A stretch of DNA of 64,000 bases from DASSJM01 sp036280655 (GCA_036280655.1 DASUQI010000020.1:1-64000); one strand, 5' to 3'; positions 15,305 to 24,371 are shown, counted from the first letter of the stretch. The notes: generated by a model from the letters alone, not told the origin. Numbers and translations: made by a program.

Positions 15305-16696
15305 TTACTCGCGCCCTTCCTCCACCCACCACTGGTCGAGCAGCCGGTACGCCTCTCCCTCGTCGATCGGCCCCCGTTCGAGCCGGACCTCCATCAGGTG
15401 CTCGAGCGCGCGACCGACGACCGGCCCGGGCGGGACGCCGAGGTGTTCCATCACCTGCTTCCCATCCAGCGGCGGCCGCATCGCGTCGAGGTTCTCCTCC
15501 TCCGCGAGCCGCGCGATCCGCTCCTCGAGATCGTCCTGGAGCGCCTCGAGCTTCTTCGCCTTGAACCGGTTCTGCGTCGTGCAGTCGGCCCGCGTGAGCT
15601 GGTTCAGCCGGTCGAGGAGCGGCCCGGCGTCGCGGACGTAGCGGCGCACGGCGCTGTCGCTCCACTCGGAGTAGCCGTGGAACCGCAGATGGAGCTCGGT
15701 CAGCCGGGCGACGTCCTCGACGACCGACGCCGGGAAGCGCAGCGCCTGCAGCCGTTCGCGCGCCATCCGCGCACCGACCACCTCGTGATGGTGGAACGTC
15801 ACGCCCTCGGGGGTGATCTGTCGCGTCTTCGGCTTGCCGATGTCGTGCAGCAACGCGGCCAGGCGGAGCGTGAGGTCCGGCTCGCACTTCTCCACCACGG
15901 CGAACGTGTGGTGCAGCACGTCCTTGTGCCGGTGAACCGGGTCCTGCTCGAGACGCAGGGCCGCGAGCTCCGGGAGGAAGCCGTCGGCGAGCCCCGTCTG
16001 CGCGACCAGCTCCAGTCCGCGGGAGGGCGCCGGCGCGAGCAGGAGCTTGCTCAGCTCGTCGTTGATCCGCTCGGCCGACACGATCTCCAGGCGCCCGCGC
16101 ATGCGTTCGATCGCCTCCATCACCCTGGGCACGGGGGCGAGCTCGTGCGACGCGGCGAACCGCGCGGCCCGGAGCATACGGAGCGGATCGTCGGAGAACG
16201 CGACCTCCGGATCGAGCGGCGTGTCGAGACGCTTGGCCGCGAGGTCCTTCACCCCGCCGAACGGATCGACGAACTCGCCCTCGGGCAGTCGAACCGCCAT
16301 CGCGTTCACGGTGAAGTCGCGCCGCGACAGGTCGGTCCGCAGATCCTTGCCGAACGTGACGACCGGCTTGCGGTGCTCGGGCGCGTACACCTCCTCGCGG
16401 AACGTGGTGATCTCGAGCAGTACGTCGCCGCGGCGGGCGCCCACCGTCCCGAACCTCACCCCGACCAGGTAGACGCGGTCCGCCCAGCCACGCAGGACCT
16501 TCGTGATCTCCCTCGGCAGCGCTTCGGTCGCGAAGTCCAGGTTGTCGGCGTGCGCGCGACCCATGAGCAGGTCCCGGACGACCCCGCCCACGAGGTAGAG
16601 CTCGAGACCCGCCAGGCGGAAGCGTTCGCCGAGCTCGGTGGCGACGGGGGGAACCTCGAGGTGCGCGCCGCCCTCACGACGCGACCGATCGGCCAT
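15305..16696 (-). CDS. CCA tRNA nucleotidyltransferase, HD-domain type
   Basis: A 463-residue class II nucleotidyltransferase that adds or repairs the 3' CCA of tRNAs. The head domain has LVGGVVRDLLMGR (residues about 35-47); then NLDFATEA, RFGTVGA, SRRDFTVNAMA and DDPLRMLRAARFA (the template ERxxR-like region follows). An HD domain (HRHKDVLHHTFAVVE, LAALLHDIGKPKTR) occupies about 255-330. The catalytic DxD reads N-L-D here, with Asn in place of the first Asp. This gene corresponds to M. tuberculosis pcnA by position, divergent from the next gene. ATG 16696 starts the conserved protein. Confidence 0.85.
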   Translation of the reverse strand: MADRSRREGGAHLEVPPVATELGERFRLAGLELYLVGGVVRDLLMGRAHADNLDFATEALPREITKVLRGWADRVYLVGVRFGTVGARRGDVLLEITTFREEVYAPEHRKPVVTFGKDLRTDLSRRDFTVNAMAVRLPEGEFVDPFGGVKDLAAKRLDTPLDPEVAFSDDPLRMLRAARFAASHELAPVPRVMEAIERMRGRLEIVSAERINDELSKLLLAPAPSRGLELVAQTGLADGFLPELAALRLEQDPVHRHKDVLHHTFAVVEKCEPDLTLRLAALLHDIGKPKTRQITPEGVTFHHHEVVGARMARERLQALRFPASVVEDVARLTELHLRFHGYSEWSDSAVRRYVRDAGPLLDRLNQLTRADCTTQNRFKAKKLEALQDDLEERIARLAEEENLDAMRPPLDGKQVMEHLGVPPGPVVGRALEHLMEVRLERGPIDEGEAYRLLDQWWVEEGRE

Positions 16697-16736
16697 GACG
16701 CGGTCAGGATACCCCTGGCCCACAGGCCGACTGCGG

Positions 16737-16742
16737 TAGCGT
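16737..16742 (+). promoter_or_regulatory. -10 element (TAGCGT)
   Basis: TAGCGT is 7 nt before GTG 16750; no ribosome-binding site, leaderless pattern. Confidence 0.4.
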
Positions 16743-16749
16743 CGCGCCC

Positions 16750-17118
16750 GTGCGACCGCTCGAGCTCCTGGGCTTCGTCTGGACGGTGCCGAACACCGTG
16801 CTCGGCCTCGTCCTCGGAGCATTCACGTTCCAGCTGCCGCGGGCGGACGGCGGCGCGTTCGTGTTCGACCGGACACCTCGGGGACTGACGAGGTTGCTGC
16901 GCGCGATGGGCCGGACGGCGATGACCGTCGGGTTCGTGATCGTCGCGGCCGTCCCGGTCGAGGGGACCCTGCTCGCCCACGAGCGGTATCACATTCGTCA
17001 GTACTCCCGGTGGGGACCGTTCTTCATCCCGGTGTACCTGGCGCTCGCGATCCCGTACGGGTACCGGCGCCACCCGATGGAGCGCGCGGCCCGCAGGGCC
17101 GCGGGGGAACCCGACTAG
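16750..17118 (+). CDS. Small membrane protein with HExxH motif
   Basis: A 122-residue protein of unknown function. Hydrophobic segments lie at about 5-25, 55-72 and 88-105. Between the last two is LLAHERYHIRQYSRWGPFF: an HExxH sequence of the zinc-metallopeptidase type at the edge of the membrane, followed by the positive tail YRRHPMERAARR. No third ligand is certain; the Glu of HPMERAA is a candidate. Similar short proteins exist in actinobacteria without assigned function. Its TAG shares a CTAG with the convergent pilT stop. Confidence 0.65.
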   Translation: MRPLELLGFVWTVPNTVLGLVLGAFTFQLPRADGGAFVFDRTPRGLTRLLRAMGRTAMTVGFVIVAAVPVEGTLLAHERYHIRQYSRWGPFFIPVYLALAIPYGYRRHPMERAARRAAGEPD

Positions 17119-18212
17119 AGCGAGCCCGCGATCCCCACCGCGCCGCGCGAGAGCGATGCACGCAACGCGAGGACGAAGTCGTGCGGGTTCGTCGAGGCGA
17201 GCTTCGCCTCGTCCTCGGTGACGAGCCCGTCGTGGACGAGCGTCACGAGCGCCTGGTCGAACGTCTGCATCCCGTAGTAGCCACCCTCGGCGATGAGGTC
17301 GCGGATCTCGATCGTCGCCTCGGGGTCGAGAATGCGGTCGTACACGCGGCCGGTCGCGATCAGGACCTCGACCGCCGGGACACGCCCCATGTCGTCCTCG
17401 CGAGGAACGAGCCGCTGCGAGACGATCCCGCGCAGCGCGCCGGCGAACGACGTGCGCACCTCCCGCTGCTGCTGCGACGGGAACAGGTCGAGCAGTCGGT
17501 TGATGGTCTCGGTCGCGTCGATCGTGTGCATCGTGGTGATCACGAGGTGGCCGGTCTCGGCCGCCTGGATCGCCGAGAGCGCCGATTCGGGGTCGCGGAT
17601 CTCGCCCACGAAGATCACGTCGGGGTCCTGCCGGACGACGTGGCGCAGGGCGGCCGCGTACGACCCGGTGTCGAGTCCAACCTCGCGCTGCTGGATGATC
17701 GCCCGGTCGTCGTCGTGCACGACCTCGATCGGGTCCTCGATCGTGACGATGTGCGTCCGGCGCGTCCGGTTGATGTGGCCGATCATCGAGGCGATCGTCG
17801 TCGTCTTCCCGGTCCCGGTCGGCCCGGTCACGAGAACCAGGCCGCGGGTGGTGTCCGCGAGCTCCTCGATCACGGGCGGCAGCAGCAGCTCGGCGACCGT
17901 CGGCACCTCCGAGCGCACCCGCCGGATCGCGAGGCCGACCACGCCTCGCTGGCGGAACACGTTGATGCGGAACCGGCCGACCGCGGGCATCGTGTACCCG
18001 AGGTCCGCCTCGCTCGTCTCGTCGAACTCGCGCCGCTTGTGCTCGGGCATGAGCGCCACGGCGGCGGCCGCCGTGTCCTTCGGGGTGAGCGCCGGGAACT
18101 CGGTCGGCTGGAGCTCCCCGTCCACGCGCACGAACGGGACGTTGCCCGCCTTGAGGTGGAGGTCGCTCGCGCCGACCTCGACCATGTGCCGCAGCAGCCC
18201 GTTGACGTCCAC
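17115..18212 (-). CDS. PilT-type twitching/retraction ATPase
   Basis: A 365-residue secretion ATPase of the GspE/PilT family. N-terminal PAS-like domain (ASDLHLKAGNVPFVRVDGEL), Walker A GPTGTGKTTT, Asp box THIVTIEDPIEVVHDD, Walker B DPDVIFVGEIRDPES and the His box TGHLVITTMHTIDA are intact; the AIRRVRSEVPT arginine loop is present. PilT powers type IV pilus retraction. No pilin, PilB, PilC or PilM-Q genes are in this window, so it acts with genes elsewhere or in another process. GTG 18212 overlaps the DedA stop by one base (TAGTG). Confidence 0.85.
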   Translation of the reverse strand: MDVNGLLRHMVEVGASDLHLKAGNVPFVRVDGELQPTEFPALTPKDTAAAAVALMPEHKRREFDETSEADLGYTMPAVGRFRINVFRQRGVVGLAIRRVRSEVPTVAELLLPPVIEELADTTRGLVLVTGPTGTGKTTTIASMIGHINRTRRTHIVTIEDPIEVVHDDDRAIIQQREVGLDTGSYAAALRHVVRQDPDVIFVGEIRDPESALSAIQAAETGHLVITTMHTIDATETINRLLDLFPSQQQREVRTSFAGALRGIVSQRLVPREDDMGRVPAVEVLIATGRVYDRILDPEATIEIRDLIAEGGYYGMQTFDQALVTLVHDGLVTEDEAKLASTNPHDFVLALRASLSRGAVGIAGSL

Positions 18213-18970
18213 TAGTCCTCCTCGCCGGGAGCCGCCGCTCGCGCGTCCGCGGTCGCCTCGGCCTCCGGAGCCTCGCGGTCGTGCTCGAGCGCCCGGTCCT
18301 CGGGGCCTTCCACCCGGTCGTCCCCGAGCTCGGCCTCGATCTCTCCCAACTCCTCCCTTACCTTTCGGCGCGCGGCGAGGAACTTTGAGCCCCCGATCGC
18401 GAGCAGGAGCACGACCAGGAACCCGAGCCCGATCGGCGTGAGGTACCGCTCCCAGCGCTCGTAGCTGGCCCCGAGGGCGTACCCGAGCACGGAGTGCCCG
18501 ATCCCCCAGAGCACGGCCCCGGCGACGTCGTAGACGATGAACCGCTTCCACTCCATGCCGGCCACGCCGGCCACGATGAACCCGACGCTGCGGACCACCG
18601 GGACGAACCGGCCGAGGAACACCGTCTTGCCGCCGTGGCGCTGGTAGAAGCGCTCGGCCGCCACGAGCCGCTCCGGGGTGATGAACAGCTTGCGGCCGTG
18701 CCGCTCGATGAATCCGCGACCGAACCTTCGCCCGATCCAGTACCCGAGGTTGTCCCCGAGCACGGCGCCGACGATCGCGACGATCATCACGCCCGGCAGC
18801 CAGAGCTCGCCGATGCGCGCATAGAATCCGCCGATGATGACGAGCGTCTCCCCCGGCACGATGACGCCCGCGCCCACCGAGTTCTCGAGGAACGTCGCGG
18901 CGAACACGATGAGATATCCCCACGGGGGGTCGAGGTACGGGCGGAGGAAATCGATGATCCGGTCCAGCAC
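18212..18970 (-). CDS. DedA/SNARE-associated (VTT) membrane protein
   Basis: A 252-residue DedA protein. The reentrant-loop signatures ENSVGAGVIVPGETLVIIGGFYA and GAVLGDNLGYWIGRRFGR, then FLGRFVPVVRSVGFIVAGVAGM (the conserved FxGR(F/Y)xPxxR), define the family; members flip undecaprenyl phosphate or phosphatidylethanolamine-type lipids. A 55-residue acidic tail (EELGEIEAELGDD to PGEED) is an addition. GTG 18970 is supported by TATACT 8 nt upstream (minus strand 18984-18979) and no ribosome-binding site. It is the first gene of a two-gene unit with pilT. Confidence 0.8.
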   Translation of the reverse strand: MLDRIIDFLRPYLDPPWGYLIVFAATFLENSVGAGVIVPGETLVIIGGFYARIGELWLPGVMIVAIVGAVLGDNLGYWIGRRFGRGFIERHGRKLFITPERLVAAERFYQRHGGKTVFLGRFVPVVRSVGFIVAGVAGMEWKRFIVYDVAGAVLWGIGHSVLGYALGASYERWERYLTPIGLGFLVVLLLAIGGSKFLAARRKVREELGEIEAELGDDRVEGPEDRALEHDREAPEAEATADARAAAPGEED

Positions 18971-18978
18971 GACGGCCA

Positions 18979-18984
18979 AGTATA
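18979..18984 (-). promoter_or_regulatory. -10 element (TATACT) of the dedA-pilT unit
   Basis: Near-consensus TATACT on the minus strand ends 8 nt before GTG 18970. Confidence 0.5.
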
Positions 18985-19006
18985 GGAACGGCCCCCCGCC
19001 CGGCTG

Positions 19007-19432
19007 ATGGAGACCCGGAGCGAGGTGTCCGCGGGCGGCGTCGTCTACCGGCGGACCGACGACGGCGTCGAGCTGGCGCTCGCGGCCCGGCGCACCCGCC
19101 GGGGCGAGCTGGTCTGGGGGCTCGCGAAGGGAGCGATCGAGCCGGACGAGTCCGACGAGAAGGCGGCGGTGCGCGAGGTTCGGGAGGAGACCGGCCTCGA
19201 GGCCGAGGTGGAGTCCGACCTCGGCGACATCCGATACTTCTACGTCTGGGAAGGCGTCCGCGTCCGCAAGCGCGTGCACTTCTTCCTGATGCGGGCGACC
19301 GGCGGCGACGTCGCCGACCACGACTCCGAGATGGAGGACGTCCGCTGGTTCCCGATGCGCGCCGCGCGCAAGCGGGCCGCGTACCGTGGCGAGCGTGAGG
19401 TGATCGAGCGCGCCACGGCGCAGCTCGCGTGA
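19007..19432 (+). CDS. Nudix hydrolase
   Basis: A 141-residue Nudix protein. The Nudix box runs from GAIEPDESDEKAAVREV into REETGL (about residues 43-65), fitting Gx5Ex7REUxEExGU. N-terminal SAGGVVYRR and C-terminal DVRWFPMRAARKRAAY are typical. It hydrolyses nucleoside diphosphates linked to another group; by position it corresponds to mycobacterial mutT4, next to pcnA and upstream of the DUF6049/murJ genes. Specificity is not predictable. The following tauE gene overlaps by 4 bp. Confidence 0.8.
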   Translation: METRSEVSAGGVVYRRTDDGVELALAARRTRRGELVWGLAKGAIEPDESDEKAAVREVREETGLEAEVESDLGDIRYFYVWEGVRVRKRVHFFLMRATGGDVADHDSEMEDVRWFPMRAARKRAAYRGEREVIERATAQLA

Positions 19433-20205
19433 CGCTGCTCCAGGCCGTTCTCGGCGTCGCGGTCGGGTTCGCGTCCGGGATCCTGTCGGGACTGTTCGGC
19501 GTCGGCGGCGGGATCGTGACGACGCCGGCCGTGAACTCCCTCCTCGGCGGGACCGCGATCGAGGCGGTCGCGACGCCGTTGCCGGTCATCGTCCCGAGCG
19601 CGCTCGTCGGTTCGTACACGTATGCCAGGGCCGGCGAGGTGGACTTCGCTGCCGCGCGGTGGGCGGCGATCATGGGGATCCCCGGGGCGACGATCGGCGC
19701 ATACCTCACCGAGCTCGTGAACGTCCACGTCCTGCTCGCGGTCACCGCGGTGCTCATCGCCCTGTCGGCGGTCCGCGTGATCGGCTCGAGCGAACCTCAC
19801 GACGCGCGCGGTGCCGAGGACGCGGCGCCGTGGAAGCTCGGCCTCGTCGGGGGAACCGCGGGCGTGCTCTCGGGACTGCTCGGGATCGGCGGCGGGATCA
19901 TCATGGTCCCGGCGTTCACCGCCTGGATCCGCATGCCGGTCCGACAGGCGCTCGGCACCTCGTTGCTCGTGATCCCGGCGCTCGCGATCCCCGGGACGAT
20001 CGTGCACGGGCTCCTCGGCAACGTCGACTGGGCGATCTTCCTCGTGCTGACGGTCGGCGTGATCCCGGGCGCGCGGATCGGCGCCCGGATCGCGCTCGGC
20101 GTTCGCGAACGGCGCCTGCGCATCGCCGTCGGCCTGTTCCTGCTCTCCGTGGCCGTGGCGTACGGCATCGCCGAGCTCACCGCCCTCGCCAGGGACGGTG
20201 GGTAG
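19429..20205 (+). CDS. TauE/SafE family sulfite/anion exporter
   Basis: A 258-residue membrane protein with about eight helices in two inverted repeats, each starting with the family motif: GLFGVGGGIVTTPAVNSLLG (residues about 23-42) and GLLGIGGGIIMVPAFTAW (about 152-169). Members export sulfite, sulfoacetate or other small organosulfur anions. GTG 19429 overlaps the Nudix stop, and the downstream gene starts just after its stop, so it belongs to the Nudix-DUF6049-murJ transcription unit. Confidence 0.8.
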   Translation: MTLLQAVLGVAVGFASGILSGLFGVGGGIVTTPAVNSLLGGTAIEAVATPLPVIVPSALVGSYTYARAGEVDFAAARWAAIMGIPGATIGAYLTELVNVHVLLAVTAVLIALSAVRVIGSSEPHDARGAEDAAPWKLGLVGGTAGVLSGLLGIGGGIIMVPAFTAWIRMPVRQALGTSLLVIPALAIPGTIVHGLLGNVDWAIFLVLTVGVIPGARIGARIALGVRERRLRIAVGLFLLSVAVAYGIAELTALARDGG

Positions 20206-20206
20206 G

Positions 20207-22276
20207 ATGGCTCGACCGATCATGCGACGGCTCTCGCCGCTCGTCCTCGTCCTCGTCTGCCTGCTCGCGCTGCCGGCACCCGCGACGAGCGCGCAGGAGC
20301 TTCCCTCCGTCCGGCTCACGTTGCTGTCGCACACGCCCTGGAGCTGCCCCACCGCGGCCGAGCCCGCCCCGCCTCAGCCCGCCGAGCCCTTCGCGTGCCC
20401 CGGTGGGCCCGAGCTCGAGCTGCGGTTCCGCGCCGAGAACCTCGGGGCCGAGCCGCTCGCCGACCTCGCGATCGGCGTGACGCTCTACTCGCGGATCCTG
20501 ACCCGCAGCGCCTACCAGGACTCGTTGGTCGCGGACCCATCCCTCGTGATCGACGGCGGGGAGCTGGACCGCACGGGAACGATCGAGCCGGGCTCGTCCC
20601 GCGACTTCGTGATCGGCTTCACGCTCGGCCCCGGGATCGACACGGACCAGTCCGGCGTGTATCCCCTCAAGGTGGACCTGCGCAGCGGGACCTCCTCGGT
20701 CGCCGAGCTCCGCACGCCGGTGATCTTCCTCGTCCGCGAGCCCGAGGTTCCGCTCGACCTCTCCTGGACGTTCGTCCTGCACCATCCGATCACGTTCGCG
20801 CCGGACGGCGTGTTCACCGACCCGTCGCTCGAGGTCGCGCTCGAGGCGGGGGGCAGGCTCCACGGCGAGATCCGATCGCTGCTCGCGCTCGCGGCCGACC
20901 CCGAGCTGACGCCGGTCGACCTCGCGGTGTCCCCGGTGCTGCTCACGCAGCTCGGACGGATGCGCGACGGCTACGAGGTCGTCGAGGGCGGGAACGTCCG
21001 GGAGGTCTCCGCGGGGGTCGGCGGCGCGGCGCTCGCCGAGCGGGCGATCCTCGACCTCCAGGAGATCGCAGAGGCGCCGAACGTCCAGATCACCGCGCTC
21101 CCGTTCTCGACGCCCGAGCTCCCCTCGCTCTACGGCGGCGGGCTCGGCAGGGATGCGGAGCTGCAGCTCGAGCACGGCCGCGCCGTCGTGGCCGAGCTGC
21201 TGAGGGCGGACCCGCTGCCCGAGGTCCTGCGGCCCCCGGGGGCCGCACTCGACGACGTCACCCTCCGCAACCTCCCCGGGGCCGGGGTCACCACGTTGCT
21301 GGTCGGGCCCGGGACGGTGGCGCCGATCGAGCAGCCGCTCGGGTTCGCCGGCCCCGCGACCACCGCGCTCGACGGGGGAGCCCTCTCGGCCATCGTGCCG
21401 GAGCCCACGGCCGACGCGCTGCTCGGCGCGACCGTCGGGACCGACCCTGTGCGCGCGTCCCAGGTCATACTCGGCGACCTCGCGACGATCTGGCAGGAAC
21501 AGCCGGGTGAGGAACGCGGCATCGCCGTGGTGCTCGGCGAGGACGCGCCGTTCGCCGGACCGTTCTTCACGCCGTTCGCCCTGAACGTCGCCGGCGCGCC
21601 GTGGCTCACCCCGCAGGGCGCGGTCGAGTTCGTGGCGGCCAATCCGCCGGGCGCGACGCAGCCGCTCGCCGCCCCGTCGTTCCGCCGGTTCGCCACGTCG
21701 TACGTCACGTCGTTGAAGCAGGCGCGGCGGCGCATCGAGACGCTCGCGACGATGCTGCCTGCCGAGAGCACATCGCCCGAACGGCTCGACACGATGCTGC
21801 TGCTCGCCGAGGCCCGCCAGTTCCTGGCCGAGTCCGATGCCGGGATCGAGTTCATCGCGGCGGTCCACCGGAGCGTGCAGGACGTCATGAACAGCCTGAT
21901 CCTCGACACGGTGCCCTCGGTCACGCTCTCGTCGGAGCAGGGCGGGATCCCCGTCACGGTCTCGAACGATGCGGCCGAGGCCCTGTCCTTCTCGGTCCGG
22001 CTGAAGTCGGAGGCGCTCCGCGAGCAGCCGAGCGAGGACCTCGAGCTCGCCCCGGGCGAATCCGAGACGATCAGCCTGCAGGCGGAGATGGCCTCGACGG
22101 GACAATCGCTCATCGACGTCCAGGTGCTCTCACCGAGCGGTCGCGTGATCGAGCAGCAGACGATCGTGGTGCGCGCGACCGGCTACAACCGCGTCGCGCT
22201 CCTGATCACGATCGGCGCCGCGATCCTCATGCTCGCCGCCTGGGCCCGGAGGTTCCTCCCACGTCGGACCTCGTGA
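20207..22276 (+). CDS. DUF6049 family secreted/membrane-anchored protein
   Basis: A 689-residue protein. A signal peptide (LSPLVLVLVCLLALPAPATSAQ) leads to a large extracytoplasmic region; a C-terminal helix (VALLITIGAAILMLAAWARRF) anchors it, with a basic tail inside. This domain plan and its position directly before murJ match M. tuberculosis Rv3909 and the DUF6049 family found throughout Actinomycetota. Function is unknown; the fixed link with murJ suggests work in cell-wall precursor export. ATG 20207 is preferred; ATG 20222 also keeps the signal peptide. Stop overlaps the murJ start by 4 bp. Confidence 0.8.
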   Translation: MARPIMRRLSPLVLVLVCLLALPAPATSAQELPSVRLTLLSHTPWSCPTAAEPAPPQPAEPFACPGGPELELRFRAENLGAEPLADLAIGVTLYSRILTRSAYQDSLVADPSLVIDGGELDRTGTIEPGSSRDFVIGFTLGPGIDTDQSGVYPLKVDLRSGTSSVAELRTPVIFLVREPEVPLDLSWTFVLHHPITFAPDGVFTDPSLEVALEAGGRLHGEIRSLLALAADPELTPVDLAVSPVLLTQLGRMRDGYEVVEGGNVREVSAGVGGAALAERAILDLQEIAEAPNVQITALPFSTPELPSLYGGGLGRDAELQLEHGRAVVAELLRADPLPEVLRPPGAALDDVTLRNLPGAGVTTLLVGPGTVAPIEQPLGFAGPATTALDGGALSAIVPEPTADALLGATVGTDPVRASQVILGDLATIWQEQPGEERGIAVVLGEDAPFAGPFFTPFALNVAGAPWLTPQGAVEFVAANPPGATQPLAAPSFRRFATSYVTSLKQARRRIETLATMLPAESTSPERLDTMLLLAEARQFLAESDAGIEFIAAVHRSVQDVMNSLILDTVPSVTLSSEQGGIPVTVSNDAAEALSFSVRLKSEALREQPSEDLELAPGESETISLQAEMASTGQSLIDVQVLSPSGRVIEQQTIVVRATGYNRVALLITIGAAILMLAAWARRFLPRRTS

Positions 22277-23925
22277 CCCCCGGCCCGTCCGAACCGCCGC
22301 CCCCCGAGGACTCGACGCCCGCCTTCGTCCGCAACACGGTCGTCATGTCGATCGGGACGGCGCTGTCCCGGCTCACCGGCTTCCTGCGACTGTCGGCGAT
22401 GGCGTTCGCGCTCGGGATCACCGAGTCGCGGCTGCCCGACGCCTACAACATCGCGAACGTGACGCCGAACATCCTGTACGAGCTCGCGCTCGGCGGGATC
22501 CTGACCTCGGTCGTCGTCCCGGTCGTCGTCGAGTGGATGCAGACCCGCGGCCGCGACGCCGCGTGGGACGTCGTCCGTCGCCTGTTCACGCTCGCCTTCG
22601 TCGTCCTGTCCGGCATCGCGATCGTCGGCATCGTCCTTGCACCGTGGATCGTCGACCTCTACACGTCGGGCGTCCCCGAGTCCCAACAGCAGGCGGTCGG
22701 CGACATGGCCACGTTCTTCCTGCGGTGGTTCATGCCGCAGATCGTGTTCTACGGGCTCGGCGCGGTGGCCACCGGTCTCCTGAACGCGCACCGCCGGTTC
22801 GCGCCGCCGATGTTCGCGCCGATCCTCAACAACCTCGTGGTGATCGGCACGTTCCTCCTCTTCGCCGCCCTGCCCGGGCCGCCGGACGGGTCGAACGAGG
22901 TCGCGACCGACGCACAGCGGCTCGTCCTCGCGATCGGGACGACGCTCGGCGTGGTCGCGATGACCGTGGTGCTGTGGCCGTTCGTCCGGCGGACCGGCTT
23001 CCGCTTCCGGTGGATGGCGGGCCGCCGCGACCCGGCGATCCGAACGATCCTGCGGCTCGCGACGTGGGTGTTCGTCTACGTGTTCGCGAACCAGATCGGC
23101 TACCTCGTCGTGATGATCCTCGCCGGCGAGCGCCAGGGCGGCTACACGGCATACGCGGCCGCGTTCATCTTGTTCCAGCTGCCGCACGCGATCTTCGCCG
23201 TCTCGATCTTCACCGCGCTGCTTCCCGCGATGTCGTCTCGATGGACGGCCCGCGACCTCCCCGGCTTCCGCGACCTGCTCTCGCAGGGGATCCGGGCGAC
23301 CGCCGTGATCCTGATCCCGGCGGCGCTCGGCTACCTCGTGCTGGCGCGGGACATCGTGCGCCTGCTGCTCGAGCACGGCGTGGCCAACACGCCCGAGAGC
23401 GGGGACCTCGTCGCCGAGGTCCTCGTGTTCTTCGCGATCGGGCTGTTCGCCTTCTCGGCGTTCCAGCTCCTGCTTCGCTCCTCGTACGCGATGCAGGACA
23501 CGCGGACGCCGGCGCTCGTGAACGTTGTGGCGGTGGCGCTGAACGTCCTCGTCAACCTCCTGTTCTTCTTCGTGCTGGACCTCGGCGTGCCGGGGCTGGC
23601 GCTCGGCCATGCCGTGTCCTATGTGTTCGCCTCGATCGCCCTGCTCCTCGTCGTGCGCGCGCGCATCGGCGGGCTCGACGGCAGGGCGATCGTGCGCTCG
23701 CTCGGGCGCGTGCTCGTCGCCGGCCTCGCGACGGCGGCGGCGGCGTGGCTGGTCGCGCGCGGCATCGGCGAGTGGCTCGGGACGACGACGATCGGCGCGC
23801 AGGTGACCCAGGTGCTCACCGCGGTGACGGCCGGGCTCGCGGTCTTCCTCGCGTCGGCTGCGGCCCTGCGGATCGAGGAGGTCACGATGGTGCGCCGCCA
23901 GGTGACGGCGAGGTGGCGGGGGTGA
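22273..23925 (+). CDS. murJ: Lipid II flippase MurJ
   Basis: A 550-residue MOP-superfamily flippase with about 14 helices that moves lipid II to the outer face of the membrane. Helix 1 has the MurJ pattern MSIGTALSRLTGFLRLSAMAFALG (Arg residues for pyrophosphate binding), then DAYNIANVTPNILYELALGGILTSVVVPV, and LLLRSSYAMQDTRTPALVN in helix 10-11. Unlike mycobacterial MviN, this protein ends after the membrane part; the pseudokinase and extracellular domains are a separate gene 450 bp downstream. GTG 22273 overlaps the DUF6049 stop. Confidence 0.9.
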   Translation: MTPGPSEPPPPEDSTPAFVRNTVVMSIGTALSRLTGFLRLSAMAFALGITESRLPDAYNIANVTPNILYELALGGILTSVVVPVVVEWMQTRGRDAAWDVVRRLFTLAFVVLSGIAIVGIVLAPWIVDLYTSGVPESQQQAVGDMATFFLRWFMPQIVFYGLGAVATGLLNAHRRFAPPMFAPILNNLVVIGTFLLFAALPGPPDGSNEVATDAQRLVLAIGTTLGVVAMTVVLWPFVRRTGFRFRWMAGRRDPAIRTILRLATWVFVYVFANQIGYLVVMILAGERQGGYTAYAAAFILFQLPHAIFAVSIFTALLPAMSSRWTARDLPGFRDLLSQGIRATAVILIPAALGYLVLARDIVRLLLEHGVANTPESGDLVAEVLVFFAIGLFAFSAFQLLLRSSYAMQDTRTPALVNVVAVALNVLVNLLFFFVLDLGVPGLALGHAVSYVFASIALLLVVRARIGGLDGRAIVRSLGRVLVAGLATAAAAWLVARGIGEWLGTTTIGAQVTQVLTAVTAGLAVFLASAAALRIEEVTMVRRQVTARWRG

Positions 23926-24320
23926 GCGGCGGGCGGCTGCCGGCGTTCGGGGACGAGCACGGACTCGTCGGCAAGCTGGTCCTCCTCTCGCTGCTCCTCG
24001 TCGCGCTCCTCGCCGTCGCCGCGATCGACGCGGGGTCGATCCTGTTCCTGCGGGTGCGGACGGGCGATCTCGCCGGAGACGCCGCGAACGCGGCCGCCGA
24101 GGAGTTCGCCGCCTCTCGAGACGAGCGCGCGGCCAAGCTCGCGGCCCTCGGGACGATCGCGGACTCGGAGGACCGCGCCCGGCTGCGGCGGATCGAGGTG
24201 CGTCGCGGCGACGTGACGATCGAGGTCTCCGCGCGGGCCGACACGATCGTGGTGGACTGGATCCCGTTCCTCGACGACCTCGCGACCGTGACCGTCACGC
24301 GGACGAGCCCGGCTCCCTGA
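23922..24320 (+). CDS. Single-span membrane protein in the murJ operon
   Basis: A 132-residue protein of unknown function. After about 17 residues a hydrophobic helix (LVLLSLLLVALLAVAAIDAGSILFL) is followed by a soluble domain (VRTGDLAGDAANAAAEEFA to TVTVTRTSPAP) that is probably extracytoplasmic. The layout resembles TadE-like pilus pseudopilins, but no firm family match is seen. GTG 23922 overlaps the murJ stop (GTGA), so it is translated with MurJ. Confidence 0.6.
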   Translation: MSGGRLPAFGDEHGLVGKLVLLSLLLVALLAVAAIDAGSILFLRVRTGDLAGDAANAAAEEFAASRDERAAKLAALGTIADSEDRARLRRIEVRRGDVTIEVSARADTIVVDWIPFLDDLATVTVTRTSPAP

Positions 24321-24358
24321 CCGAACGCCGGAACGCCGGGAACGCGGGGTGCCGGGCA

Positions 24359-24364
24359 TAGACT
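24359..24364 (+). promoter_or_regulatory. -10 element (TAGACT) before the pseudokinase gene
   Basis: TAGACT is 7 nt upstream of GTG 24372, without a ribosome-binding site. Confidence 0.45.
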
Positions 24365-24371
24365 GCGAACC

